Below are positions 41,260 through 49,478 of a stretch of DNA of 64,000 bases, piece by piece (positions within the stretch are counted from its first letter, which is position 1; each line of letters opens with the position of its first letter). The DNA lies in the NCBI RefSeq assembly GCF_002214485.1, contig NZ_CP015102.1, forward strand, positions 124,001 through 188,000, read 5' to 3'. The stretch comes from Thermococcus pacificus (GTDB lineage: Archaea > Methanobacteriota_B > Thermococci > Thermococcales > Thermococcaceae). The notes under the pieces were generated by a model, which was given only the letters and a program-made list of their open reading frames with translations, was not told the origin of the DNA and did not search any database. Both the position numbers and the translations under genes were made by a program.

Positions 41260-42447
41260 ATGGCGAAACTAGACTGGATTAGGGAAGAGCTCCAGGAGCT
41301 TAAGGATAAGGGGCTCTACGTGACCATAAGGAAGCTTGAAAGCGCCCAGGGCCCGTGGGTGGTCGTCGACGGCAAGAAGGTTCTTAACATGTGCTCGAAC
41401 AACTACCTCGGCCTTGCCGCGGCCCCCGAGATTAGATACGCGGCAATAAGGGCCATCCTCGACTACGGCGTTGGAGCTGGAGCGGTCAGAACCATAGCGG
41501 GAACCATGGAGCTCCACGTTGAGCTTGAGGAGAAGCTCGCCAAGTTCAAGAAGAGGGAAGCTGCCATACTCCTCCAGAGCGGCTACAACGCCAACCTCGG
41601 AGCGATAAGCGCCCTCCTTAAGAAGGGCGAGGATGGAGTATTCATAAGTGAAGAGCTGAACCACGCGAGCATCATCGACGGAATGCGCCTCAGCGGCGCG
41701 CCGAAGGTCATCTACAAGCACCTCGATATGGAAGACCTTGAGGCGAGACTTAAAGAGAACAAGGATAAGAAGAAGAAAATCATCGTAAGCGATGGTGTCT
41801 TCTCGATGGACGGTGACCTCGCCCCCCTCCCGGAGATGGCGGAGCTGGCCGAGCAGTACGATGCCATACTCTACATAGACGACGCCCACGGTGAGGGTGT
41901 CCTTGGCGACAGCGGAAGGGGTATAGTCGACCACTTCAAGCTCCACGACAGGGTTGACTTCGAGATGGGAACGCTGAGCAAGGCCTTCGGCGTCATAGGT
42001 GGCTACGTCGCCGGACCGGAGGAGGCGATAGAATACCTCCGCCAGAGGGCCAGGCCGTTCCTCTTCTCGAGCGCACCGAACCCGCCTGACGTTGCCGCGG
42101 CCATAGCGGCAGTGGAGATACTCCAGAGGAGCGACGAGCTTGTTAAGAAGCTCTGGGACAACACCCACTTCCTCCAGAACGGATTACGCGAGTTAGGCTA
42201 CGACCTCGGCAACACCAAGCACCCGATCACGCCGGTCATGCTCTACGACGAGAAGCTCGCCCAGGAGTTCTCAAGGAGATTATACGACGAATACAACATC
42301 TTCGCCCAGGCGATAGTCTATCCGACCGTCCCGCTCGGAACAGCTAGAATAAGGCTCGAGCCTTCGGCGGCCCACAGCAAGGAGGACCTCCAGTACGTCA
42401 TCGACGCCTTCGAAGACCTCGGAAAGAAGACCGGTTTCCTGAAGTGA
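41260..42447 (+). CDS. kbl: Glycine C-acetyltransferase (2-amino-3-ketobutyrate CoA ligase)
   Basis: The 395-residue PLP enzyme of the alpha-oxoamine synthase family splits 2-amino-3-ketobutyrate with CoA into glycine and acetyl-CoA, the second step of threonine breakdown. It has [26 protein letters not shown] and the PLP lysine in [12 protein letters not shown]. Related 8-amino-7-oxononanoate synthase is the main alternative, but the start [18 protein letters not shown] fits Kbl. ATG 41260 follows GGTGGTTCTC, with TATA-like CTTTTATACC at 41221-41230. Threonine dehydrogenase is not adjacent. Confidence 0.88.
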   Translation: MAKLDWIREELQELKDKGLYVTIRKLESAQGPWVVVDGKKVLNMCSNNYLGLAAAPEIRYAAIRAILDYGVGAGAVRTIAGTMELHVELEEKLAKFKKREAAILLQSGYNANLGAISALLKKGEDGVFISEELNHASIIDGMRLSGAPKVIYKHLDMEDLEARLKENKDKKKKIIVSDGVFSMDGDLAPLPEMAELAEQYDAILYIDDAHGEGVLGDSGRGIVDHFKLHDRVDFEMGTLSKAFGVIGGYVAGPEEAIEYLRQRARPFLFSSAPNPPDVAAAIAAVEILQRSDELVKKLWDNTHFLQNGLRELGYDLGNTKHPITPVMLYDEKLAQEFSRRLYDEYNIFAQAIVYPTVPLGTARIRLEPSAAHSKEDLQYVIDAFEDLGKKTGFLK

Positions 42448-42534
42448 TGCCTTTTCTTTACTTTTGTTTGCCTGAATCCCTTTGCTTTCTTACCAAACTC
42501 GAGGGTTAAAGAGCTCAAAAACATCTGGTGGCTA

Positions 42535-43050
42535 CTAAAACTTCACCCACTCAATCTTATAATACACCACGTCGTTGTCCTCATCGACGACGGCCATGAC
42601 CATGTTCTTCCTGACGCCGTGGGCCACCCTAACCCGCGCAGTTATGTCGTTCGGAGAAAAGCGCAGGTTCTCGGGAACCACCCAGACGAGCCACTGCGAG
42701 TGCTCGTCCATTCCCCGCCTGTAAACCCTAAAATGGGAGCCGAACTTGAGGGCCGATTTCACGGTGTATCCCCTGTCGCGCAGGTCGGTGTAGACGAGGA
42801 GCTTTATATCGAACTGGTCATCGCGCTTCCGCCCGAGTTCTACCAAATCCTGGAAGGACAGCTCTCTATCACCATCGAAGACCCTTATCTTGCCCTTCTC
42901 CATCAGGTAGGCCGCCTCAATAAGCGAGAGGAAGAGCTTCCCGTTCACAACCTCGCCGAAGTAGCGCTTGTTGTAGAACTGGTTGATAGCTTTCTCGCGC
43001 TCGCTGAAGACCCTGTCTCCACTTAGCTGGAAGACTATCGGTTCCTTCAA
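42535..43050 (-). CDS. endA: tRNA-splicing endonuclease
   Basis: The 171-residue homodimer-type endonuclease cuts bulge-helix-bulge motifs in tRNA introns and pre-rRNA. It shows the N-terminal region GDRVFSEREKAINQFYNKRYFG and the catalytic core GYTVKSALKFGSHFRVYRRG, DEHSQWLVWVV and ARVRVAHGVRKNMVMAVV, holding the Tyr, His and Lys of the triad. TTG 43050 overlaps the TGA of the acetyltransferase gene and sits six bases after GGGGTGG; GTG 43065 would add five residues. The rRNA operon in this window carries two of its likely targets. Confidence 0.92.
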   Translation of the reverse strand: MKEPIVFQLSGDRVFSEREKAINQFYNKRYFGEVVNGKLFLSLIEAAYLMEKGKIRVFDGDRELSFQDLVELGRKRDDQFDIKLLVYTDLRDRGYTVKSALKFGSHFRVYRRGMDEHSQWLVWVVPENLRFSPNDITARVRVAHGVRKNMVMAVVDEDNDVVYYKIEWVKF

Positions 43051-43550
43051 TTCCGTCCACCCCACTCTTCAGCAGGCAGGAGCATGTAGTAAGCGTCCTC
43101 ACCATCGGAATAGTAGCCGATTATCCTCTTGATTTTCCTGAACCCAAAGCTCTCGTAGAGCCTTATTGCGGTCTCGTTGCTCACGCGAACCTCCAGCCCG
43201 ATATAGCGGGCGCCCTCGTTTATGAGTCTTTCTATAACCTCGGTCAGGAGGGCCGAGCCTATGCCGTTGCCCCGGTATTCCGGATCGACGGCTATGCTCA
43301 TTATGTGGCCCTCGAGATCGGGCCGCAGGTAGCCCATGACGTAGCCGATTACCCTGCCGCCATACTCAGCCACGAGAAACGTGCTGGGGTTGTTCTCAAG
43401 GAACGCCAAGAACACGCCGCGCGGGTACTCCTCGTTGAAGGATGCACGCTCTATCCTGACTACCTCGGGGATATCGAAGAGTTTGGCAGGCCTTATGGAA
43501 ACCATGGCCAGGGGGATCCTCCTACCAGCCCGTCTGATGGAAACGCTCAT
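43047..43550 (-). CDS. RimI/Ard1-type N-acetyltransferase
   Basis: The 167-residue GNAT protein has the acetyl-CoA loop RGNGIGSALL, GHIMSIAVDPEYRG and the C-terminal NETAIRLYESFGFRKIKRIIGYYSDGEDAYYM, close to archaeal N-terminal acetyltransferases. It probably acetylates protein N-termini in the cytoplasm. ATG 43550 gives a nearly leaderless transcript given the TATA-like CTTAAAAAG at about 43574-43582; ATG 43505 would give a shorter protein beginning at the conserved SIRPAKLFDIPEV. Translation is coupled to endA. Confidence 0.86.
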   Translation of the reverse strand: MSVSIRRAGRRIPLAMVSIRPAKLFDIPEVVRIERASFNEEYPRGVFLAFLENNPSTFLVAEYGGRVIGYVMGYLRPDLEGHIMSIAVDPEYRGNGIGSALLTEVIERLINEGARYIGLEVRVSNETAIRLYESFGFRKIKRIIGYYSDGEDAYYMLLPAEEWGGRN

Positions 43551-43625
43551 GGTGTCATTTTAGGCACCGGACTTTTTAAGCTTAGGCCCGAAACCTTTAA
43601 ACGACTGGACAAATAATCCGGTGCC

Positions 43626-44642
43626 ATGAGAAAGTGGCTACCTGCGCTCATCACACTCTCAATCACATCCCTGTTCCTCGGGGTTTACATAGGCTCGGTG
43701 AGCATCAGCCCATCCGATATAACCTCCTCAATTGCCTACGGGATAAAAGAAGCCTTCCACGGCCTATTCCCATCAATAGACCCCGGTGAGAAGCCGAGTT
43801 ACTTCGTGATCGTCTGGGAGATCCGTCTTCCACGGGTTCTATTAGCTTACCTCGTTGGACTCAGTCTGGCTGGAGCCGGAACCGCGAGCCAGGCGCTCTT
43901 CCGCAACCCCCTGGCGGATCCGTACATAATGGGCATAAGCGCCGGGGCCGGGCTGGGGGCGGCGCTGGCCTCCGTATATTGGCATGGTCACCTGGGGTTG
44001 GCGGCCCTCGTTTCGGCGATACTGTCGGTCTTCATTGTTTACTCCGTCTCGAGGGTTGACGGAAAAGTGCCCGTGGACACCCTCCTGCTGGCCGGAATAG
44101 CCTTCGGCTTCCTCGCGAGTGCAGCCACCTGGTACATCCTCCTAAGCCATCAGGACAGGGCAACGCTCACGTGGATGTGGCTCATGGGGAGCTTCAACGG
44201 GGCAACGTGGGGCGATGTGGGAAAGATGGTGCTCGTCTCCGCCCTCGGACTCGGCTTCCTCGTATGGAAGTGGCGCGAGCTGAACCTCGTCCTCCTTGGA
44301 GAGGAGAGCATAGCCCTCGGCCTGGACCTCCACCTCTACAGAAGGCTGTTCATTGGCGCTATAACCTTACTCACGGCCTTTTCGGTCTCGACCTCTGGTA
44401 TAATCGGCTTCGTCGGGCTTATGGGGCCGCACATAATGCGGCTCATCCTCGGACCGAACCACAGGGAGCTAACACCAGCAAGCGCGCTCTTCGGAGGAGT
44501 TCTCCTCGTCACGGCAGACCTCATAGCCAGGGTCCTATCGAGGCCGACGGAGATTCCTGTAGGCATAGTGACGGCTATGATGGGCGCGCCCTTCTTCCTC
44601 TACCTCCTGATGAAGCACAAGAGGGGGGAGCTTTACTCATGA
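43626..44642 (+). CDS. BtuC/FecD-family ABC transporter permease
   Basis: The 338-residue integral membrane protein has about ten helices and family marks EIRLPRVLLAYLVGLSLAGAGTASQALFRNPLADPYIMGISAGAGLGAA and GIIGFVGLMGPHIMRLILGPNHRELTPAS. It forms the channel of an importer for cobalamin, haem or an iron chelate. The ATPase gene follows with an ATGA overlap. The substrate-binding protein gene is not nearby, so the cargo cannot be assigned. Its promoter has a TATA-like CCTTTAAACG at about 43590-43600. Confidence 0.92.
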   Translation: MRKWLPALITLSITSLFLGVYIGSVSISPSDITSSIAYGIKEAFHGLFPSIDPGEKPSYFVIVWEIRLPRVLLAYLVGLSLAGAGTASQALFRNPLADPYIMGISAGAGLGAALASVYWHGHLGLAALVSAILSVFIVYSVSRVDGKVPVDTLLLAGIAFGFLASAATWYILLSHQDRATLTWMWLMGSFNGATWGDVGKMVLVSALGLGFLVWKWRELNLVLLGEESIALGLDLHLYRRLFIGAITLLTAFSVSTSGIIGFVGLMGPHIMRLILGPNHRELTPASALFGGVLLVTADLIARVLSRPTEIPVGIVTAMMGAPFFLYLLMKHKRGELYS

Positions 44643-45367
44643 AGCTGGAAGTGGACGTTTCTTTCTCCTACGGGGAGAGGGAGGTTTTGAAAAACATCAG
44701 GTTCACGGCGGAGAGAGGAGAACTCCTTGCTATAATCGGGCCGAACGGGGCCGGAAAGAGCACCCTCCTGAAGGCCATGGTGGGTATCCTGACACCGAGG
44801 GGAACCGTTAAGCTCGATGGAAGAGACTTAATCCGGATGAAGCCCCGCGAGAGGGCCAAACTGATAACCTACGTGCCACAGAGTTCCTTCCCGGAGTTCG
44901 CATTCACGATAGAGGAGTTCGCTGAGATGGGGACCTATGCAACGAGAGGCGACGTTGAGAGCGCGTTAAAGCGCGTCGGCCTCTGGGAGAGGCGGAGAGA
45001 GCCCGTTACAAACCTCTCCGGCGGGGAGTACCAGCTCGTCCTCATAGCGAGAGCCTTAGCCCAGGGAAGCCATGTGATCCTCTTGGACGAGCCGACAAGC
45101 CACCTCGACATAAACCACGCTCTGGAGGTCATGGAACTCCTAAAAGAGCTCAAAGAGGAAAAGATAGTCATAGCCGTCCTTCACGACCTTAATTTAGCCC
45201 TCCGCTACGCCGACAGGCTGATTCTGCTCCACAGGGGCGGCAAATACTGGGAGGGACACCCCGAAGAACTGGGATCGAAGGTTCTTGAGAAAGTTTACGG
45301 GGTAAGGGCGAGGATAGCAGAGGTAGATGGTCACAGGGTTATCGTTCCTGAACTCACAAAGGTTTAA
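44639..45367 (+). CDS. ABC transporter ATP-binding protein (BtuD/FepC type)
   Basis: The 242-residue ATPase partners the BtuC-like permease. Walker A is GPNGAGKST, the signature LSGGEYQ, Walker B VILLDEPTSHLD and the switch histidine lies in AVLHDLNLAL. ATG 44639 overlaps the permease stop as ATGA. A longer in-frame reading back to 44171 is only the antiphase of the permease and is not used. With the permease it should take up a metal chelate or vitamin B12. Confidence 0.93.
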   Translation: MKLEVDVSFSYGEREVLKNIRFTAERGELLAIIGPNGAGKSTLLKAMVGILTPRGTVKLDGRDLIRMKPRERAKLITYVPQSSFPEFAFTIEEFAEMGTYATRGDVESALKRVGLWERRREPVTNLSGGEYQLVLIARALAQGSHVILLDEPTSHLDINHALEVMELLKELKEEKIVIAVLHDLNLALRYADRLILLHRGGKYWEGHPEELGSKVLEKVYGVRARIAEVDGHRVIVPELTKV

Positions 45368-45404
45368 AACGGGGCGTGAGAACTAGTCTCAGGGGTGAGA
45401 GAGA

Positions 45405-46007
45405 ATGGAGACCAAGAAGACCGGTACCACCACCGTGGGAATAAAGGCCAGGGACGGCGTCGTTCTGGCCGCCGATACACAGGCTTCCCTCGACCACATG
45501 GTCGAGACCCTCAACATAAGGAAGATAGTCCCGATCACAGACAGGATAGCGATAACCACAGCAGGGAGCGTCGGTGACGTCCAGGCGCTGGCGAGAATGC
45601 TCGAAGCAGAGGCGAGGTATTATCAGTTCACCTGGGGCAGGCCCATGAGCACCAAGGCCATGGCCAACCTGCTCAGCAACATCCTCAATGAGAACAAGTG
45701 GTTCCCGTACATGGTTCAGATAATCATAGGCGGCTACGTTGATGAACCGACCTTGGCGAATCTCGACCCGCTTGGTGGTCTAATCTTCGACGATTACACT
45801 GCCACGGGCTCCGGCAGTCCCTTCGCCATAGCTGTCCTTGAAGACGGCTTTAGGAAGGACATGAGCATTGATGAGGCAAAGGAGCTAGCAATTAGGGCCG
45901 TCAGAACCGCAGGAAAGCGCGACGTCTATACCGGCAGCAGGAAGGTGCAGGTCGTCGTCATAACCAGGGACGGCATGAAGGAAGAGTTCGTCGAGTTCGG
46001 TGAGTGA
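45405..46007 (+). CDS. psmB: 20S proteasome beta subunit
   Basis: The 200-residue Ntn hydrolase has a short propeptide METKKTG and a catalytic Thr at residue 8 ([21 protein letters not shown]). Further marks are Asp and Lys of the active site in this stretch and RKIVPITDR, and the SGS near residue 136 ([15 protein letters not shown]). It makes the proteolytic rings of the proteasome that PAN, also in this window, feeds. The start has GGGGTGAGAGA. Thermococcales carry two beta genes; which one this is was not resolved. Confidence 0.95.
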   Translation: METKKTGTTTVGIKARDGVVLAADTQASLDHMVETLNIRKIVPITDRIAITTAGSVGDVQALARMLEAEARYYQFTWGRPMSTKAMANLLSNILNENKWFPYMVQIIIGGYVDEPTLANLDPLGGLIFDDYTATGSGSPFAIAVLEDGFRKDMSIDEAKELAIRAVRTAGKRDVYTGSRKVQVVVITRDGMKEEFVEFGE

Positions 46008-46056
46008 TGGAGGATTGCACCAAAGCCCTTTTTAACTTCCCCTCCAAGATTTTTCC

Positions 46057-47148
46057 ATGCGAAAGCCTCACGATAGGATTCTGGCCCTGGTCCTCCTTGG
46101 GGTTCTGCTCCTTTCCCTCTACTCAGCGGTCAGGCTGAACACCCACCCGAACGCCGTTCTCGACCAGGTAAACCTAATTCTGAGCCAAGTCCAAGAGATA
46201 AGGGGTTTAAACTTCAAGGAGCCCCCCCAAATAGTCGTTATAACCAGGGCGAAGGCCCTCGAGATGTGGAAGCCGGGGAAGCCCGACCTCGAGAGGCTCC
46301 ACAGGGAGGAGCTGGTCTACAAGATGACGCTCCTCCTTCCGCCAGATTACGATTACATCAAGGAGGAGCACGAGAGGAGCGCAGGCTGGATAGCGGCGAC
46401 AGTCGGGAACACAATATACATTATCAGGGAGAACTTCATGGGCGACCTCGACACGGCCAGGAGGACTGTGGCCCACGAGAGCGTCCACGTGCTCCAGAAG
46501 CAGTGGTTCGACGCGAAGTACGGTGCCGACACATTCGACGGAACCCTCGCGGTTCAGGCTTTGGTGGAAGGCGACGCCGACCTCGTGGCCGACATCTACT
46601 GCAAGAGGAACGGAATTCCAATCCACAAGATACGCTCCCTCAGCGGCGACCCGCTCACCGACGTCCACATATTCCCCTACGTCTTCGGGGACAGCTTCGT
46701 CCGCTACCTCTACGAGAGGGGGAACTGGACGCTCGTGAACGGGGCATACACCCGCTACCCCAGGACAACCCTAGAGGTCATGGAGCCGGAACTCTATCTC
46801 AAAAACTTCACGCCGGTCAACGTGGCTCTATCGCCGCCAAACGGCTCTCAGGTTCTAAGGGATGACAGGATGGGAGCTTTCTATGTCTACGTCCTCCTCA
46901 AGGACGTTGCAAAGCTCGACAACGAGACCGCGTGGAACGTCTCAACCGCATGGCTTGGAGACAGGCTCATCCTCGCAAGGACGAGCGACGGATACGTCCT
47001 GCTCTGGGGGATCACCTTCTCGAACGAGGGGGCCGCAGAGGAGTTCACGGAAACCCTCAAAAAGCTGGCCCAGGATAACTCCTACGCCAGCAGGGAGATA
47101 TATGTTGATGGAAAAACAGTTCTTCTGAAGGCAGTCAGGAGGGAGTGA
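46057..47148 (+). CDS. Membrane-anchored zincin-like metallopeptidase, uncharacterised
   Basis: The 363-residue protein has one N-terminal signal-anchor helix (about residues 8-25, ILALVLLGVLLLSLYSAV), so the rest should be outside the cell. A zinc-peptidase motif HESVH is at 140-144, with EGDAD at 171-175 supplying a likely third ligand Glu, the gluzincin arrangement. Several N-x-T/S sites (NWT, NFT, NGS, NET, NVS) suit glycosylation. I do not know a named family. It lies 49 bases after psmB and one base before thrC, which links it by position but not obviously by function. Confidence 0.75.
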   Translation: MRKPHDRILALVLLGVLLLSLYSAVRLNTHPNAVLDQVNLILSQVQEIRGLNFKEPPQIVVITRAKALEMWKPGKPDLERLHREELVYKMTLLLPPDYDYIKEEHERSAGWIAATVGNTIYIIRENFMGDLDTARRTVAHESVHVLQKQWFDAKYGADTFDGTLAVQALVEGDADLVADIYCKRNGIPIHKIRSLSGDPLTDVHIFPYVFGDSFVRYLYERGNWTLVNGAYTRYPRTTLEVMEPELYLKNFTPVNVALSPPNGSQVLRDDRMGAFYVYVLLKDVAKLDNETAWNVSTAWLGDRLILARTSDGYVLLWGITFSNEGAAEEFTETLKKLAQDNSYASREIYVDGKTVLLKAVRRE

Positions 47149-47149
47149 G

Positions 47150-48301
47150 ATGAAGCTTAAATGCCCCGTCTGCGGAAGGGAGTACGAGGAACCCGTCCAG
47201 AGGTGTGAATGCGGAGAGCCAGTTGAGTTCGAACTCTTAAAGGGCGAACCGTACATAGGGAAAAGCGTCTGGGAACGCTTCTGGGACTTCTGGCCCGTTG
47301 AGCCTGAACTTGAGCTTTCACTCGGAGAGGGAGACACTCCTCTGATTAGATCAAAGCTCGGAAAGGAGCTCGACGTAAAGCTCTACCTCAAGAACGAGAC
47401 TGTAAATCCAACCTGGAGCTTCAAAGACAGGGGGACGTTTTTGGCAATGAGCTATGCCCTCAAAGCGGGCTATAAGGCTGTTGGAACGGTCTCGACCGGC
47501 AACATGGCGGCGAGCGTTGCGGCTTATGCATCGCGCTTCGGCCTTGATGCCAAAATCCTCGTTTCCGAGAGTGCGAGCGACGAGAAGCTGAAAGCCGTTT
47601 CGGTTTACGGCGGGGACGTGATAAGGGTCAAAGGCGACTACGGAAGGCTTTACTTCGAGAGCCTGAAGCTGGGAGAAAGGCTCGGCGTCTACTTCATCAA
47701 CTCGGACAACCCCTTCAGAATCGAGGGCTACAAGGGGATAACATTCGAGATAGCCGAAGAGTTAAGCCCGGACTACGTTCTAGTCCCAACGAGTTCGGGA
47801 GGCCTCTTCAGGGGAATTGCGAAGGGCTTTATCGAACTGAAGGAAAGCGGGCTGATTGACGATCTCCCAACGCTCGTTGCGGTACAGGCCGAAGGCTGTT
47901 CGCCGATATGCAGGGCGTTCAAAGAGGGAAGGGAGAGAATAGAGCGCTTTGAAAAGCCGAAGACGATAGCCAAGGCCATAGCGAACCCTTACCCGCCGAG
48001 CGGGAATGCGGTTCTAAAGCTCCTCCGCGAGTTCGGCTGGCTCTGCGTTTCCGTGAACGACGAGGAGATAGCCACAGCCCAGAGGAAGCTGGCCGGTGAG
48101 GGCTTCTTCGTCCAGCCCGCTAGCGCAACCGGAGTAGCGGCACTGGAGAAGCTCACCGAGAGTGGTGTTATTTCCGAGGGGTCGAAGGTTGTCTCCATTC
48201 TCACCGGCTCCGGGCTGAAGACGCTTTTCCAGGTAGAAGGGGATGAGATTAGGGAGTGTCCGCTTGAAGGACTAGAAAGCTGCATCAGAAGCGGTTCATA
48301 A
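47150..48301 (+). CDS. thrC: Threonine synthase
   Basis: The 383-residue PLP enzyme converts O-phosphohomoserine to threonine. An N-terminal zinc ribbon (CPVCGREYEEPVQRCECG) precedes the PLP domain with GEGDTPLIRS, the PLP lysine in NPTWSFKDRG and the phosphate loop VSTGNMAASVAAYA, and the C-terminal SILTGSGLKT. ATG 47150 is next to the stop of the metallopeptidase gene (TGAGATGA), with GGAGTGAG as ribosome site. The stop overlaps the convergent small membrane protein by 17 bases. Confidence 0.92.
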   Translation: MKLKCPVCGREYEEPVQRCECGEPVEFELLKGEPYIGKSVWERFWDFWPVEPELELSLGEGDTPLIRSKLGKELDVKLYLKNETVNPTWSFKDRGTFLAMSYALKAGYKAVGTVSTGNMAASVAAYASRFGLDAKILVSESASDEKLKAVSVYGGDVIRVKGDYGRLYFESLKLGERLGVYFINSDNPFRIEGYKGITFEIAEELSPDYVLVPTSSGGLFRGIAKGFIELKESGLIDDLPTLVAVQAEGCSPICRAFKEGRERIERFEKPKTIAKAIANPYPPSGNAVLKLLREFGWLCVSVNDEEIATAQRKLAGEGFFVQPASATGVAALEKLTESGVISEGSKVVSILTGSGLKTLFQVEGDEIRECPLEGLESCIRSGS

Positions 48302-48557
48302 AGAAGGACCTTGCCCGTTCCCTGTCTACCTCGGTTTTCTCGGATATAGCATTGGGATCTTCACCAAATAGGAACTCATAAAGGCGTTTGAGAAGGATCA
48401 TGATCCCAGCATAAAGCAACCCAAAGATCACAGCGATGCCGTTGGTAAAGTAACCCCAGAAGAGCAGCGTTCCGACCATAACACCGAACGACAGGATAAC
48501 CATGAGCCTGAGCAGGAGCGCATAACCGTAGCGCTCCATAAACAGGCCAAAATCCAT
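48285..48557 (-). CDS. Small two-helix membrane protein, unknown
   Basis: The 90-residue protein has membrane helices at about 14-34 (LLRLMVILSFGVMVGTLLFW) and 40-60 (IAVIFGLLYAGIMILLKRLYEF), then a charged tail (NAISEKTEVDRERARSFF). It matches no family I know. ATG 48557 follows GGTGGGTGGT. A dyad TTTACA-N4-TGTAAA lies 16 bases upstream of the start, between a TATA-like CATTTAAACG and the gene, suggesting tight control. It is convergent with thrC. Confidence 0.65.
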   Translation of the reverse strand: MDFGLFMERYGYALLLRLMVILSFGVMVGTLLFWGYFTNGIAVIFGLLYAGIMILLKRLYEFLFGEDPNAISEKTEVDRERARSFFMNRF

Positions 48558-48572
48558 ACCACCCACCATACA

Positions 48573-48588
48573 TTTACAACGGTGTAAA
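48573..48588. promoter_or_regulatory. Dyad TTTACA-N4-TGTAAA in a promoter
   Basis: Perfect 6-base arms with spacer ACGG lie between the TATA-like sequence (about 48588-48598, minus strand) and the start of the small membrane protein gene. The position suits a repressor. The divergent LigB-like gene is 104 bases away with its own TATA-like ACGTATAAATGG at 48651-48662. Confidence 0.5.
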
Positions 48589-48691
48589 CGTTTAAATGTT
48601 TTACTCCAGCCTAAAATCCAGAAGAAAACAGCAAAGGGGTAGAACCAAAAAAACGTATAAATGGGAAAGATGTAACAACACCGGTGATACC

Positions 48692-49477
48692 ATGCTGATC
48701 GGAGTCGCGATTATGCCCCATGGAAATCCCGTCCTGGAACCGGAAGACGATGAGACACGGAGGCTCACGGAAGTCCTCAGAAAGATAGGCGAGGAGTTCA
48801 AAGAAGCTGACTCCTACGTCCTCATCAGCCCCCACAACGTCAGGATGAGTGACCACCTTGGCATTGTCATGGCGGAGCATCTAATCTCGTGGCTCGGCTT
48901 TGACGGCGTAGAGCTTCCAGGGGAGTGGGAGACCGATAGAGAGCTTGCGGAGGGGATATATGAGGCGACGAAAGACCGCTTCCCGGTCGTTGACCTGCAC
49001 TTCGCCTCACTTCGCGGGGAATACTCCCGCTGGCCACTGAGTTGGGGGGAGCTGATACCGCTCCAGTTCCTTGAGAAGAAGCCACTCGTCCTTCTGACGC
49101 CTGCGAGAAGTTTAAGCAGGGAGACCCTCATCGAATTCGGGGAGGCTCTAGGGGAAGTGATGGAGAAGAGCAAAAAGAGAATCGCGCTGATTGTAAGTGC
49201 AGACCACGGGCACGCGCACGACGAGAACGGGCCCTATGGATACAGGAAGGAGAGCGAGGAGTACGACAGGCTTATTATGAGGCTGATAAACGAGAACCGC
49301 CTCGAGGAGCTCCCGAAGATTTCAGAGGAGCTGGTGAACAAGGCTTTAGTCGATAGCTACTGGCAGATGCTAATAATGCTCGGTGCGATGGGAGTAGGGA
49401 ATTTCGAGTTAAAGGAGAGCGCCTACGCCTGTCCGACATACTTCGGCATGGCGGGGGCGCTGTGGGTGAGGGGCTGA
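48692..49477 (+). CDS. LigB-like class III extradiol dioxygenase family protein (COG3885)
   Basis: The 261-residue protein resembles the archaeal LigB-type branch of class III extradiol dioxygenases: GVAIMPHGNPVLEPEDDE with a first metal histidine, SYVLISPHNVRMSDH with further histidines, and ALIVSADHGHAHDENGPYGYRKES near residue 163. True substrates of archaeal members are unknown, and some may have lost dioxygenase activity. ATG 48692 follows CCGGTGATACC, about 30 bases after a TATA box. The following gene is convergent and ends two bases away. Confidence 0.8.
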   Translation: MLIGVAIMPHGNPVLEPEDDETRRLTEVLRKIGEEFKEADSYVLISPHNVRMSDHLGIVMAEHLISWLGFDGVELPGEWETDRELAEGIYEATKDRFPVVDLHFASLRGEYSRWPLSWGELIPLQFLEKKPLVLLTPARSLSRETLIEFGEALGEVMEKSKKRIALIVSADHGHAHDENGPYGYRKESEEYDRLIMRLINENRLEELPKISEELVNKALVDSYWQMLIMLGAMGVGNFELKESAYACPTYFGMAGALWVRG

Positions 49478-49478
49478 A

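Noticed and set aside
44171-44638. Long N-terminal extension of the ABC ATPase
   Set aside because: It is an out-of-frame reading of the permease gene. The ATPase clearly starts at ATG 44639, overlapping the permease stop.
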